A DNA stretch of 64,000 bases. Origin: Hydrogenothermus marinus. GTDB taxonomy: Bacteria > Aquificota > Aquificia > Aquificales > Hydrogenothermaceae. Of this stretch, positions 43,504 through 52,197 are shown piece after piece. The translations under genes and the position numbers were made by a program. The notes under the pieces were generated by a model, which was given only the letters and a program-made list of their open reading frames with translations, did not search any database and had not been told where the DNA came from. The stretch spans positions 62,001-126,000 of the forward strand of contig NZ_REFO01000013.1 of the NCBI RefSeq assembly GCF_003688665.1. The letters run 5' to 3'. Each line of letters starts with the position of its first letter. The first letter of the stretch is position 1.

Positions 43504-43797
43504 TTATATTACTGCTTCTAACCAGTTATCTCCAAGTTCTTTAACTATTTCAAGAGAAGGGTCATAATCCTTTTTTAAATTTTCAAGAATTAACATTAAA
43601 TCATCTACACAATCAGGAGAAGTAAGAAGGTCTAAATAACCTTCTTTACCTATTCTTGTCCTTGGAAGAGCTATTCTCCCATGTCCATCTATCACCATAG
43701 ATATAAAATTTAATTTTTTAGGATCGACTTTTATTAGTAAATTTATCCCTTTTATTGATTTTATATCTAGTTTTTCTAAAAGCTCTTCAGATAACAT
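43504..43797 (-). CDS. Small DUF4911-like protein
   Basis: The 97-aa product resembles the small DUF4911 group. A strand INLLIKVDPKKLNFISMVID leads to GHGRIALPRTRIGKEGYLDL (where family members have a short loop before RT), then VDDLMLILENLKKDYD. There is no signal peptide, membrane segment or cysteine cluster beyond one Cys. It sits between a glycine-zipper protein and pseB, sharing a base with the former. Function is unknown. Confidence 0.55.
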   Translation of the reverse strand: MLSEELLEKLDIKSIKGINLLIKVDPKKLNFISMVIDGHGRIALPRTRIGKEGYLDLLTSPDCVDDLMLILENLKKDYDPSLEIVKELGDNWLEAVI

Positions 43798-44162
43798 TAA
43801 AAAGAAGCTCCAAGTAAGTTTATTTCTGTTATTGTATTATTTTTGCCACCTACGGTTTTAGTTTGTTTTATATTAATTTGAGGAATCCCTGCATATATTT
43901 TCCCATTATTTATTTCAACTAAAGCAGTTTGTGATTCATAAACTCCAACTCCAGCACCAAGTATTAAACCAAGAAATACCCCTGTACCTACCTTTTTACC
44001 AAAATTTTCCCCATCTATTACATATAAAGCAAGACCACCTAATCCACCTATTCCTGCTCCATATAAACTATCTCTGAAGATTATCTGTCCGTCAAGAGCT
44101 TTTGCTTGCTGTGTTCCTAAAATAGCTAATCCTGTTAAAACTGTTAATATCTTTTTTTTCAT
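43797..44162 (-). CDS. Secreted glycine-zipper protein
   Basis: The 121-aa product has a signal peptide (MKKKILTVLTGLAILGTQQAKA, residues 1-22). Two hydrophobic glycine-rich helices follow (GAGIGGLGGLALYVIDG and GTGVFLGLILGAGVGVYES), like glycine-zipper outer-membrane or periplasmic proteins. The C-terminal 45 residues are polar with beta-like alternation. It overlaps the transglycosylase stop by four bases. I recognise no specific family; an envelope role is likely. Confidence 0.6.
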   Translation of the reverse strand: MKKKILTVLTGLAILGTQQAKALDGQIIFRDSLYGAGIGGLGGLALYVIDGENFGKKVGTGVFLGLILGAGVGVYESQTALVEINNGKIYAGIPQINIKQTKTVGGKNNTITEINLLGASF

Positions 44163-44602
44163 TTTCTTCCCTCTGCAAATAATTTATTATATTCAGTATA
44201 AATCTTCCAAATATATTTAGACTCGCTTTTTGCTTTTCTACCTTTATTATAGCAATCTATAGATTTCCAAGTAATACCAAATTTATCTACACATTGTCTT
44301 AAAACCCAAGCACCAACAAAAACATTTTGACAAGGATTAAATAAATCATCTTTTTTTATAGAAAACCTTTCTAATACAGGTAGCCAATTACTATTAATCT
44401 GCATTAATCCTATATCATAACTTCCATCTTTATTTTTATGTATAGCTTTTGGATTTAAATTACTTTCAACTTTTGCAATTACATAAAGAAGATATGGATT
44501 TATTCCATACCTTTCTCCTGCTTCTTCAAAACAATAATTTTTATTTTCAGCAAAACTACTAACAAATATTAGTAATAAGCTAAGAAAAATTAATCTTAAC
44601 AT
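44159..44602 (-). CDS. Secreted SLT-type lytic transglycosylase (IagB/VirB1-like)
   Basis: The 147-aa product has a signal peptide (about 1-18) and a goose-type lysozyme/SLT domain. YGINPYLLYVIAKVESNLNP contains the catalytic Glu (E46), and DGSYDIGLMQINSNWLPVL is the conserved GLMQIN loop. Small stand-alone SLT enzymes of this size often open the wall for secretion systems or pili. It overlaps the lipoprotein gene before it and the glycine-zipper gene after it. Confidence 0.85.
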   Translation of the reverse strand: MLRLIFLSLLLIFVSSFAENKNYCFEEAGERYGINPYLLYVIAKVESNLNPKAIHKNKDGSYDIGLMQINSNWLPVLERFSIKKDDLFNPCQNVFVGAWVLRQCVDKFGITWKSIDCYNKGRKAKSESKYIWKIYTEYNKLFAEGRK

Positions 44603-45117
44603 TTTTTATTATTTTCTAAATATTTTTCAAAAGGAATTTTCTTATAGCAACTACTTCCTATGAAATCAACTAAATTTGCAAAGTTATCTTTTGGTACATA
44701 TCCTGTAAATTTATATAAAAGTTTGTAATTTTGTGTTGGGTCAAATATAGCAGTAGTAGGAAAACCTTGAACATGATAAAGATAAGCTAAAACTTTTTCT
44801 TCCATCTCATTTTTAGTTTCTGGATCTATAACTTTTCTGTTTCCATATACATTTACTATTGCAACTTCAATATTATTTTTTATTAACTTTTCTTTAAAAT
44901 CCAACTGATTTAAAACTTCTTTATTTAATTTACTGCAGTATTGACATTCCTCAGATTCAAAAACAATCATTAAATATTTATGATTTTTCATTGCATCTTT
45001 TATTACAGGATAAGGATCAACTTTAAATTTTTCAGATTGTTGATTTTCTTTTTTATTACATGCTGAAATTGCTAAAAACAAAACGAATATAGAAAAAATA
45101 GTTAAAATTTTTCTCAT
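44596..45117 (-). CDS. Thioredoxin-fold lipoprotein (SoxW-like)
   Basis: The 173-aa product has a lipobox ending AISAC (C20), so it is probably a lipoprotein. A thioredoxin-like domain follows: YLMIVFESEECQYCSKLNKE with the redox pair CQYC (C58, C61), and a cis-Pro region QGFPTTAIFDP. The segment after the motif carries a charged insertion (about 80-100), as in SoxW/DUF255-type thioredoxins. Two further Cys lie near the C-terminus. It probably reduces periplasmic disulfides. It is 9 bases downstream of the aminotransferase gene. Confidence 0.8.
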   Translation of the reverse strand: MRKILTIFSIFVLFLAISACNKKENQQSEKFKVDPYPVIKDAMKNHKYLMIVFESEECQYCSKLNKEVLNQLDFKEKLIKNNIEVAIVNVYGNRKVIDPETKNEMEEKVLAYLYHVQGFPTTAIFDPTQNYKLLYKFTGYVPKDNFANLVDFIGSSCYKKIPFEKYLENNKKC

Positions 45118-45126
45118 TTTAATCTC

Positions 45127-46302
45127 CTATCTTAATTTTTTTAAAGTTTCTTCTATTCTATTTAGTCCTTCTTTTATATTTTCCATTGAAGTTGCATAAG
45201 ACATTCTTATATAACCTTCAGCTCCAAAAGCAGAACCAGGAACAACTGCAACTTTTCCTTCTTCAAGTAAATACTCAGCAAAATCTATATCATTTTTTAT
45301 ATTTCCTTTAATATACTGCTTTATATTTGGAAACACATAAAAAGCTCCTTGTGGTTTTACACATTTTATACCTTCAATATTGTTTAATCTTTCAACTATA
45401 TAATCCCTTCTTTTTATAAATTCCTCTCTCATCATTTTCGGAAATTTTCCATTATCTTTTAAAGCTTCTAAAGCTCCATACTGAGCAAAAGATGTTGGAT
45501 TTGATACTGTTTGACTTTGCATAGATGCTATAGCTTTTGTATATTTTTCAGGTGCTGCTACCCAGCCAAGTCTCCAACCTGTCATAGAGTATGATTTAGA
45601 AAATGCTCCGACAGTAAAGGTAATATCTCTAACCTCTTTTGATAATGATGCAATACTAAAATGAGGCTCATCATAAGCAAACTCTTCATAACATTCATCA
45701 GAAATTATCATTATTCCTTTTTCAAGACAAACTTCAGCTATTTTTTCAAGTTCTTTCTTTGGTATTACTGCTCCTGTTGGATTTGAAGGTGTGTTTATTA
45801 CTACTGCTTTAGTTTTATCTGAAATATTTTCTTTTAATAAATCTGCTGTAAATACAAACTCATTTTCTTCAGAAGTTAAAGGTGTTTTGTATGTGCCATC
45901 ACAAAGTTTTATCTGTTCTGTATATGAAACCCAATAAGGAGCTGGTACAATTACTTCATCTTCTGGATTTAATAAGATAGCAAATATTTCATAAAGAGCC
46001 ATTTTAGCCCCTGGAGTAATTACAACTTCTGAAGGTTGGTATTCAATATTATTTTTTTCTTTTAATTTTTGTGCTACTGCTTCTCTCAACTGAGGAATTC
46101 CTGCTGAAGGTGTATATTTTGTTTTTCCTTCTTTTAAAGCTTTAATAGCTGCTTCTTTTACATAATCTGGCGTATCAAAATCAGGCTCTCCAGCTCCAAA
46201 ACCTATTACGTCAATACCTTGAGCTTTTAATTGATTTGCTTTTGCTGTAATCACAAGTGTTGCTGATGGTTTTACCTTTTTTATTCTGTTTGAAAGTTCC
46301 AT
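45127..46302 (-). CDS. aspC: Class I aspartate/prephenate-type aminotransferase
   Basis: The 391-aa PLP enzyme belongs to the class I, subgroup I-gamma aminotransferases common in thermophiles: IDVIGFGAGEPDFDTPDYVK, then YTPSAGIPQLREAV, NTPSNPTGAVIPKKEL and FSKSYSMTGWRLGWVAAPE with the PLP lysine. The enzyme interconverts aspartate/2-oxoglutarate and may use prephenate. GAGGT precedes ATG 46302. Its promoter (TTTACA, 17 bases, TATAAT) probably drives the whole run of genes to pseI. Confidence 0.9.
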   Translation of the reverse strand: MELSNRIKKVKPSATLVITAKANQLKAQGIDVIGFGAGEPDFDTPDYVKEAAIKALKEGKTKYTPSAGIPQLREAVAQKLKEKNNIEYQPSEVVITPGAKMALYEIFAILLNPEDEVIVPAPYWVSYTEQIKLCDGTYKTPLTSEENEFVFTADLLKENISDKTKAVVINTPSNPTGAVIPKKELEKIAEVCLEKGIMIISDECYEEFAYDEPHFSIASLSKEVRDITFTVGAFSKSYSMTGWRLGWVAAPEKYTKAIASMQSQTVSNPTSFAQYGALEALKDNGKFPKMMREEFIKRRDYIVERLNNIEGIKCVKPQGAFYVFPNIKQYIKGNIKNDIDFAEYLLEEGKVAVVPGSAFGAEGYIRMSYATSMENIKEGLNRIEETLKKLR

Positions 46303-46334
46303 TGATACCTCTTTGAAATTAAGATTTAATATAA

Positions 46335-46363
46335 ATTATACAAATCTTTAAAAAAGTTGTAAA
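46335..46363 (-). promoter_or_regulatory. Promoter of the aspC-to-pseI operon
   Basis: On the minus strand TTTACA (46358-46363), a 17-base spacer and a perfect TATAAT (46335-46340). This is the only clear promoter before a run of eleven closely packed genes. Confidence 0.6.
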
Positions 46364-46420
46364 ACAAAAATAAAAATACCCTAAATTAGAATTTTCCCTT
46401 TTGTATGATATTATTTTTTT

Positions 46421-47116
46421 ATGATTTTACTTGACTTAAATAAACTTGGAAATATTGAGCAGGCTACTTTTTTAGAAAGGCCTAATAGATTTAAATCAAT
46501 TTGTGAAAAAGATGGTAAAACTATTACCTGTCATGTGGCAGACCCTGGCAGATTAAAAGAAATTTTTATAAAAGGTAGAAAAGTTTTTATTATAAAAAAT
46601 AAACCTGGACTAAAAACAGATTATAAGATAATTGCTGTAGAAGTTGAAAATGAGATTGTTCTTTTAAATACTTCTTTACATTCTAAAATTGGAGAAGAAG
46701 CCATTAAAAAAGGTGTTCTTGGATTTAAAGTAAAAGACTTAAAAAGAGAAGTAAAATATGGAAAAAGTAGAATAGATTATCTAGTAAATAAAGATACATT
46801 TGTAGAACTTAAAGGAAGTAATTTATTAATAGATAATAAATGCTTATTTCCAGATGCTCCTACAGAAAGAGGTTCAAGGCATCTTGAAGAATTAATAAAA
46901 GCAGTCAAAGAAGGATATAAAGGAATAATTCTTTTTATGATGCTTAGAAATTGTAAATGTTTTTTACCTTATAAAGATATGGATAAGAAATTTTATCAAA
47001 GCTTTAAAAAGGCTCTGAATAATGGAGTTGAATTTAAAGGTTTTAAAATAAAAGTAGAAAAAGATTTTAAAGTAAAATTAGTAGAAAATATAAATATCTG
47101 CAAAGATTTTAGCTAA
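46421..47116 (+). CDS. sfsA: SfsA family nuclease-like protein
   Basis: The 231-aa product matches SfsA, a nuclease-fold protein first named for a sugar fermentation effect. It has the N-terminal OB-like part (FLERPNRFKSIC, ITCHVADPGRLKEIFIKGR) and a PD-(D/E)xK-like core with YGKSRIDYLV, FVELKGSNLL (ELK), and FPDAPTERGSRHLEELI. No Shine-Dalgarno precedes ATG 46421; TATGAT at 46404-46409 may be the -10, leaving only a few leader bases. It lies two bases before the TRIC gene. Confidence 0.92.
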   Translation: MILLDLNKLGNIEQATFLERPNRFKSICEKDGKTITCHVADPGRLKEIFIKGRKVFIIKNKPGLKTDYKIIAVEVENEIVLLNTSLHSKIGEEAIKKGVLGFKVKDLKREVKYGKSRIDYLVNKDTFVELKGSNLLIDNKCLFPDAPTERGSRHLEELIKAVKEGYKGIILFMMLRNCKCFLPYKDMDKKFYQSFKKALNNGVEFKGFKIKVEKDFKVKLVENINICKDFS

Positions 47117-47117
47117 A

Positions 47118-47738
47118 ATGGTATCTACAGAAGAGATTTTTACAATAATGAATATTATAGGGCTTATTGCTTTTGCAATTACAGGTTCTATGAAAGCTAT
47201 AGAAGATAAACTAGACTTACTTGGTATTACCACCCTTGGAATTATGACTGCTCTTGGTGGTGGAATTACAAGAGATATATTAGTAAATAATATACCAAAT
47301 GCACTTTTATCTATATCTGATATGTCTTTTGCTCTTATTGGTGTTTGGTTTGCCTTAGTTCTTTATAAAATTTTTGGAATAGATATAAAACATAGATATA
47401 TTATCCAAATTCCAGATGCTATTGGACTTGCCGCTTTTACAACTACAGGTGCAGTAATTGCTTATAATGCGCATGTTTCTTTTTTTGGAATAATAATACT
47501 TGCAACTATTACAGGAGTAGGTGGTGGACTTATTAGTGATTTACTTCTTAGAAGAGTTCCTTCTGTTTTGAAAGAAGATTTTTATGCATCTTGTTCTATT
47601 ATTGGAGCTATTGTTTTTTATATTGCAATACTTTCAGGGGTTTCAATTGGTTTAAGTGGACTTATATGTAGTATTGTTGTTTTAATGATACGAATTCTTG
47701 CTATTATTTATAAATGGAAATTACCAACCTTTTCTTAA
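47118..47738 (+). CDS. Trimeric intracellular cation (TRIC)-type channel, UPF0126
   Basis: The 206-aa protein has seven hydrophobic segments arranged as an inverted repeat, the prokaryotic TRIC/YicG fold. Each half carries a glycine motif: TALGGGITRDILVNNIP in the first and ITGVGGGLISDLLLRRVP in the second. These form K+-permeable trimers in studied homologues. It follows sfsA directly. The next gene's ribosome site lies in the last codons. Confidence 0.9.
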   Translation: MVSTEEIFTIMNIIGLIAFAITGSMKAIEDKLDLLGITTLGIMTALGGGITRDILVNNIPNALLSISDMSFALIGVWFALVLYKIFGIDIKHRYIIQIPDAIGLAAFTTTGAVIAYNAHVSFFGIIILATITGVGGGLISDLLLRRVPSVLKEDFYASCSIIGAIVFYIAILSGVSIGLSGLICSIVVLMIRILAIIYKWKLPTFS

Positions 47739-47748
47739 AGGAGAAAAA

Positions 47749-48636
47749 ATGGATAAAGTAAATATTGCTTTACTTCAGATGAAATGCTCAAAAGATAAAA
47801 AAGAAAATTTAGATAAAGCTATAGAGCTTATGAAAGAATCTGCAAAAAATGGAGCAAATATAGTTTCAACCCAAGAACTTTTTTTAACCCCTTACTTTTG
47901 TCAAGTAGAAGATTGGGAAAATTTTAAACTTGCAGAAGAAATTAATGAAGAAAACAAAACAATAAAAAAGCTTTCAATGGTAGCAAAAGATTTTAATATA
48001 GTAATAGTAGCATCATTATTTGAAAAAAGAACAGATGGAATATACCATAACACTGCCGTTGTTATAGATGCAGATGGGAAATTCTTAGGAAAATATAGAA
48101 AAATGCATATTCCAGATGATCCCCATTTTTATGAAAAGTTTTATTTTACGCCTGGAGATTTAGGATATAAAGCCTTTAATACAAAATATGGAAAAATTGG
48201 TGTTTTAATCTGCTGGGATCAATGGTTTCCAGAAGCAGCAAGACTTACTGCAATGAAAGGAGCTAAAATAATATTTTATCCTACTGCTATAGGATGGCTA
48301 CCTTCAGAAAAAGAAGAATTTGGGAATTCTCAATATAATGCATGGGAAACAATCCAAAAAGGACATGCAGTAGCAAATGGCTGTTATATAGCATCTATAA
48401 ATAGAACAGGCTTTGAACAATCCCCTGATGGAAATGAAGGAATAGAGTTTTGGGGACAATCATTTATATCAAATCCTTATGGAGAGATTATCAAAAAAGC
48501 ATCAGTAGATAAAGAAGAAATACTAATTTCAGAAATAGATTTATCAATAATAGATGAAACAAGAATTACTTGGCCATTTTTTAGAGATAGAAGAATAGAT
48601 AGCTATCAAGATTTAACCAAAAGATGGTTAGACTAA
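47749..48636 (+). CDS. aguB: Nitrilase-family amidohydrolase (N-carbamoylputrescine amidase type)
   Basis: The 295-aa protein has the Glu-Lys-Cys triad of the nitrilase superfamily: Glu in STQELFLTPYFC, Lys in KYRKMHIPDDP and Cys in GVLICWDQWFPEAAR. The regions FLTPYFCQVED and FYEKFYFTPGDLGYKAF are characteristic of N-carbamoylputrescine amidase in polyamine synthesis from agmatine. ATG 47749 is chosen over an in-frame start at 47698 because AAAGGAG (47737-47743) directly precedes it. Substrate remains provisional without the agmatine deiminase gene nearby. Confidence 0.87.
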   Translation: MDKVNIALLQMKCSKDKKENLDKAIELMKESAKNGANIVSTQELFLTPYFCQVEDWENFKLAEEINEENKTIKKLSMVAKDFNIVIVASLFEKRTDGIYHNTAVVIDADGKFLGKYRKMHIPDDPHFYEKFYFTPGDLGYKAFNTKYGKIGVLICWDQWFPEAARLTAMKGAKIIFYPTAIGWLPSEKEEFGNSQYNAWETIQKGHAVANGCYIASINRTGFEQSPDGNEGIEFWGQSFISNPYGEIIKKASVDKEEILISEIDLSIIDETRITWPFFRDRRIDSYQDLTKRWLD

Positions 48637-48644
48637 ATTTAGTA

Positions 48645-48650
48645 TATAAT
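48645..48650 (+). promoter_or_regulatory. -10 box eight bases before the 95-aa gene
   Basis: A perfect TATAAT, with a 12-bp palindrome ACTAAATTTAGT (48632-48643) just upstream and ATG at 48658 just downstream. The spacing predicts an mRNA that begins at or next to the start codon. No good -35 is visible. Confidence 0.45.
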
Positions 48651-48657
48651 TATTTTT

Positions 48658-48945
48658 ATGGAAAAGGAAAAATTCTATAAACCAAAATCTAAAAATCCTT
48701 ATTTTGAGTTAAACAGTGTTTATATGCTTTTAGAAAATAATAAAGTTGATGATAAAGATTTTATAAAAATAGGTAAAGTTTTTGCCATCTTAGGAAATAG
48801 AATAATTTTTTCTAACACTTATGAGTTTTTAACAGAAGATAAAAATAAAATTTATAATATTTTTAAAGAAATTTCTTTTAAAGAAGCCAAAAAATTTTTA
48901 AATAATAGTGAAGCTTTACTTGATAAAAATATATTTAGGAGATAG
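48658..48945 (+). CDS. Small protein of unknown function upstream of aspS
   Basis: The 95-aa product is charged and has no signal peptide, membrane segment or cysteine. Segments include YFELNSVYMLLENNKV, FIKIGKVFAILGNRIIF and ISFKEAKKFLNNSEALL. I recognise no family. It has no Shine-Dalgarno but sits directly after a TATAAT, and its stop is three bases before aspS, whose ribosome site lies in its last codons. Codon and amino-acid composition match its neighbours, so it is probably a real native gene. Confidence 0.6.
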   Translation: MEKEKFYKPKSKNPYFELNSVYMLLENNKVDDKDFIKIGKVFAILGNRIIFSNTYEFLTEDKNKIYNIFKEISFKEAKKFLNNSEALLDKNIFRR

Positions 48946-48948
48946 GAG

Positions 48949-50763
48949 ATGATAGATAATTTAGGAGATTTTAAAAGAGATTATTTTGCAGGAGAATTAA
49001 CAGAAAATAATATTGGAGATGAAATTAGACTTTTAGGTTGGGCTGAAAGTGTAAGAGATCATGGTGGTGTAATTTTTATTAATTTAAGAGATAGAGAAGG
49101 AATTGTTCAAGTTGTTTTTGATCCTACAAAATCACCTGTAGATATGGTAGAAAAAGCTAAAAAAGTAAGATCAGAATATGTAATTGGTGTTTTAGGTAGA
49201 GTAGAAAGAAGGCCAGCAGGCACAGAAAATCCTAAAATACCAACAGGAAACATAGAAGTAATAGGCCAAAAACTTTTAATATTAAATACATGTGATATTC
49301 TTCCATTCCAGATAGAAGATGATATTAATGTAAGTGAAGAAGTTAGATTAAAGTATAGATACTTAGATATTAGAAGAAAAAAGATGTTTAATAATCTTTT
49401 AATAAGACATGAAGTATATCAAAAAACAAGAGAGTATTTAGTAGGAAATGGATTTTTAGAAGTAGAAACTCCAATGCTTACAAAATCAACTCCAGAAGGT
49501 GCAAGAGACTTTTTAGTTCCTTCAAGACTTGAAAAAGGAAAATTTTATGCACTTCCTCAATCTCCACAGCTATTTAAACAGATATTAATGGTTGGTGGAA
49601 TTGAAAGATATTTCCAGATTGTAAAATGTTTTAGAGATGAAGATTTAAGAAAAGATAGACAGCCAGAGTTTACACAGATAGACTTTGAGATGTCCTTTGT
49701 TTCTGAAGAAGATGTAATGGCTATCTCTGAAGGATTAATCCATTATTTATTTAAAAATATTCTTGGAATAGACTTAAAAATACCATTTAGAAGAATGACT
49801 TACCAAGAAGCAATTGAAAAATATGGTTCAGACAAACCTGATTTAAGATATGAGATGCATTTAAAAGATATTACAGATATAGCAAAAGAAGTAGATTTTA
49901 AAGTATTTAAAGATACAGTAAAAAAAGGTGGAATTGTAAAAGGATTAACTATTGAAGGTGGAGCATCATTTTCAAGAAAAGAAATAGATGAATTAATAGA
50001 GCAAGCTCAAAAATTTGGTGCTAAAGGGATGGCTTGGATTAAAGTTACTGATGAAGGTTTCCAATCTCAAATTACCAAATTCTTTACTGAAGAGCAGTTA
50101 AATAAGATAAAAGAAAAAATGGGTGCAAAAGCAGGGGACTTAATGATATTTATTGCAGATGAGCATGAAACTACCCATAGAGTACTTGGATTTATGAGAA
50201 AACATATTGCAGATAAACTAAATATCATTCCAACTGGAAGATGGGATTTTGTATGGATTGTAGATTTTCCACTTTTAGAATTTGATTTGGAAGAAGGAAG
50301 ATATGTAGCATTACACCATCCATTTACAAGCCCAAAAGAAGAAGATATACCAAAACTTGACAAAGCAAAAGAAGATAGGGATTTAGCAACTTCAATAAAA
50401 GCAAGAGCTTATGATCTTGTTTTAAATGGTGAAGAGATAGGAGGAGGTTCTATCCGTATTCATACAAGCCAATTACAAGAAAAAATGTTTAATATTCTTG
50501 GAATATCAGAAGAAGAAGCAAGAGAAAAATTTGGATTTTTAATAGATGCATTAAAATATGGGGCACCACCTCATGGTGGATTAGCTTTTGGACTTGATAG
50601 ACTTGTAGCATTAATGACAGATTCAGAAAGTATAAGAGATGTAATAGCCTTTCCAAAAACTCAAAAAGGAAGTTGTCCTCTTACAAATGCTCCTGATTTT
50701 GTTTTTGAAGAACAGCTTGAAGAACTTGGTATAGAAGTAGAAATACCAAAAGAGGGAAATTAA
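48949..50763 (+). CDS. aspS: Aspartyl-tRNA synthetase
   Basis: The 604-aa class II enzyme has an N-terminal OB domain ([22 protein letters not shown]), the class II motif 2 [20 protein letters not shown], an inserted GAD domain (about 290-430) typical of bacteria, and motif 3 [12 protein letters not shown]. The Pro-rich [11 protein letters not shown] is usual. The bacterial type may charge tRNA-Asp only or also tRNA-Asn; sequence here does not decide. AGGAG at 48937-48941 supports ATG 48949. A hairpin overlaps the stop. Confidence 0.96.
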   Translation: MIDNLGDFKRDYFAGELTENNIGDEIRLLGWAESVRDHGGVIFINLRDREGIVQVVFDPTKSPVDMVEKAKKVRSEYVIGVLGRVERRPAGTENPKIPTGNIEVIGQKLLILNTCDILPFQIEDDINVSEEVRLKYRYLDIRRKKMFNNLLIRHEVYQKTREYLVGNGFLEVETPMLTKSTPEGARDFLVPSRLEKGKFYALPQSPQLFKQILMVGGIERYFQIVKCFRDEDLRKDRQPEFTQIDFEMSFVSEEDVMAISEGLIHYLFKNILGIDLKIPFRRMTYQEAIEKYGSDKPDLRYEMHLKDITDIAKEVDFKVFKDTVKKGGIVKGLTIEGGASFSRKEIDELIEQAQKFGAKGMAWIKVTDEGFQSQITKFFTEEQLNKIKEKMGAKAGDLMIFIADEHETTHRVLGFMRKHIADKLNIIPTGRWDFVWIVDFPLLEFDLEEGRYVALHHPFTSPKEEDIPKLDKAKEDRDLATSIKARAYDLVLNGEEIGGGSIRIHTSQLQEKMFNILGISEEEAREKFGFLIDALKYGAPPHGGLAFGLDRLVALMTDSESIRDVIAFPKTQKGSCPLTNAPDFVFEEQLEELGIEVEIPKEGN

Positions 50764-50785
50764 TCTTTCCTCTTGCTTTTTCTTT
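50750..50785 (+). terminator. Terminator of aspS
   Basis: AAGAGG (about 50750-50755) pairs with CCTCTT (50769-50774), the stem being extended by AAA/TTT with one bulged G. A T-rich tail, GCTTTTTCTTTTT, follows. It spans the stop codon. Confidence 0.6.
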
Positions 50786-50885
50786 TTAAAACCTCTACAT
50801 TAAAACTATAAGATTTATCATTGTTAATATCTTATTAAGAATTATTATTGTTTATATTAAGATCATAATATAAAAAGGGGAAAAA

Positions 50886-51722
50886 ATGGCAGATAAAGAC
50901 CAAAATACTTTAAATCTTTATATACAACAGATGGCTCAACATCCTCTATTAACACCAGAAGAGGAAAAAGAGCTTGCTATAAAAGCGAAAAAAGGTGATA
51001 AAGAAGCTTTAAAAAAATTAGTTGAAGGTAATTTAAGATTTGTTGTAAATGTTGCTAAAAATTTTATGGGATGGGGTGTACCTTTAACAGATCTTATTGC
51101 TGCAGGAAATCTTGGCCTAATAGAAGCAGCAAAAAGATTTGACCCTGATAGAGATGTTAAATTTATTTCTTATGCAGTATGGTGGATAAGACAAGCTATA
51201 ATGCAAACAATTTTTCAGCAAACTGGTGCAGTAAGAATACCAATAAAAGAATCTCTTTTCATAAGTAAAGTAAAAGAAGCTTATGAAAAATTGAAAGAAA
51301 AAAATGGAAGAGAACCAACAATTGAAGAGATAGCAAAAGAGGTAGATGCAAATCCTAAAAAAGTTAGACAAGCTCTTCAAATAGTTAGAATGCCATATTC
51401 TTTAGATATGCCAATGGGAGAAGAAGAAGATATAACTCTTTTAGATTTACTATCTAAAAAAGGAACTGAAGATGTTGAGAAAGAAATAGTAGAAGAGGCT
51501 CTTCATAAAGAACTTGAAAAACTTATGAAAGCTCTTGATGAAAGAGAAAGAACTATAATTAAACATAGATTTGGTCTTGAAGGTGAAGAACCAAAAACCT
51601 TAAATGAAGTTGGTGATATGCTTGGAATATCAAGAGAAAGAGTTAGACAGCTTGAAAATAGAGCATTGAAAAAATTAAGAGCTTTAGCTATGAAAAAACA
51701 TATAAAAGATTTCTTAAGTTAA
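50886..51722 (+). CDS. Sigma-70 family group 2-type sigma factor
   Basis: The 278-aa sigma factor has region 1.2 (LYIQQMAQHPLLTPEEEKEL), region 2 (LRFVVNVAKNFMGWGVPLTDLIAAGNLGLIEAAKRFD in outline, with the -10-binding SYAVWWIRQAIMQTI), region 3 and region 4 (TLNEVGDMLGISRERVRQLE, the -35 helix-turn-helix). It lacks region 1.1 and the long spacer of primary RpoD proteins, and matches RpoS/RpoH-size factors. It could be the organism's RpoS-like or heat-shock sigma. AAAGGGG lies upstream of ATG 50886. It is followed by a secreted Cys-rich protein. Confidence 0.9.
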   Translation: MADKDQNTLNLYIQQMAQHPLLTPEEEKELAIKAKKGDKEALKKLVEGNLRFVVNVAKNFMGWGVPLTDLIAAGNLGLIEAAKRFDPDRDVKFISYAVWWIRQAIMQTIFQQTGAVRIPIKESLFISKVKEAYEKLKEKNGREPTIEEIAKEVDANPKKVRQALQIVRMPYSLDMPMGEEEDITLLDLLSKKGTEDVEKEIVEEALHKELEKLMKALDERERTIIKHRFGLEGEEPKTLNEVGDMLGISRERVRQLENRALKKLRALAMKKHIKDFLS

Positions 51723-51733
51723 GGAGGATAAAG

Positions 51734-52036
51734 TTGAAAAAAATAGCTATTTTTCTTTTGCTATCTGTATCTGTAGCCTTTGCTAAGGAAAATAATTTTG
51801 CAAAAAATAAGTTTTGTTATTTTTCTTACACAATATATAAAGATTGTTATATGAGAGGAGCAAAAACTCCTATAGATTGTAATACTCTTTCAAATGGAAT
51901 TAGATTTGGAAAAGCTTTTTCAAAAGAGCAAATAGATTATATAAAAAATACCTGCAAAACAGGATGTTATCTTGCAAAAAATAGATTTAAACTTCAAGAT
52001 GAAAAATCATTTATGACTGAATGCTCAGCGAAATAA
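51734..52036 (+). CDS. Secreted six-cysteine protein of unknown function
   Basis: The 100-aa product has a signal peptide (MKKIAIFLLLSVSVAFA, residues 1-17). The mature part has six cysteines (positions 28, 38, 49, 74, 78, 97), consistent with three disulfides or a metal site; there is no CxxCH, so no haem c. The start is TTG 51734 after AAGGAGG (51721-51727), 11 bases past the sigma-factor gene, so the two are probably co-transcribed. I recognise no family. Confidence 0.65.
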   Translation: MKKIAIFLLLSVSVAFAKENNFAKNKFCYFSYTIYKDCYMRGAKTPIDCNTLSNGIRFGKAFSKEQIDYIKNTCKTGCYLAKNRFKLQDEKSFMTECSAK

Positions 52037-52043
52037 TTTTTTG

Positions 52044-52136
<93 letters not shown>

Positions 52137-52148
52137 AAAGAGATTAAT

Positions 52149-52176
52149 ATTATATACTATTTAACTATAAATTCAA
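52149..52176 (-). promoter_or_regulatory. Promoter of tRNA-Ser
   Basis: On the minus strand TTGAAT (52171-52176), a 16-base spacer and a perfect TATAAT (52149-52154), about 13 bases before the mature tRNA end. Confidence 0.55.
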
Positions 52177-52197
52177 ACTAAAATTTAAGAGGAAAAA

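Noticed and set aside
47698-47748. Upstream start of the amidase at 47698
   Set aside because: It overlaps the end of the TRIC gene and precedes the AAAGGAG that serves ATG 47749.
48632-48643. 12-bp palindrome ACTAAATTTAGT upstream of the 95-aa gene
   Set aside because: Too short and AT-rich to stand as an operator by itself; noted only with the -10 box.
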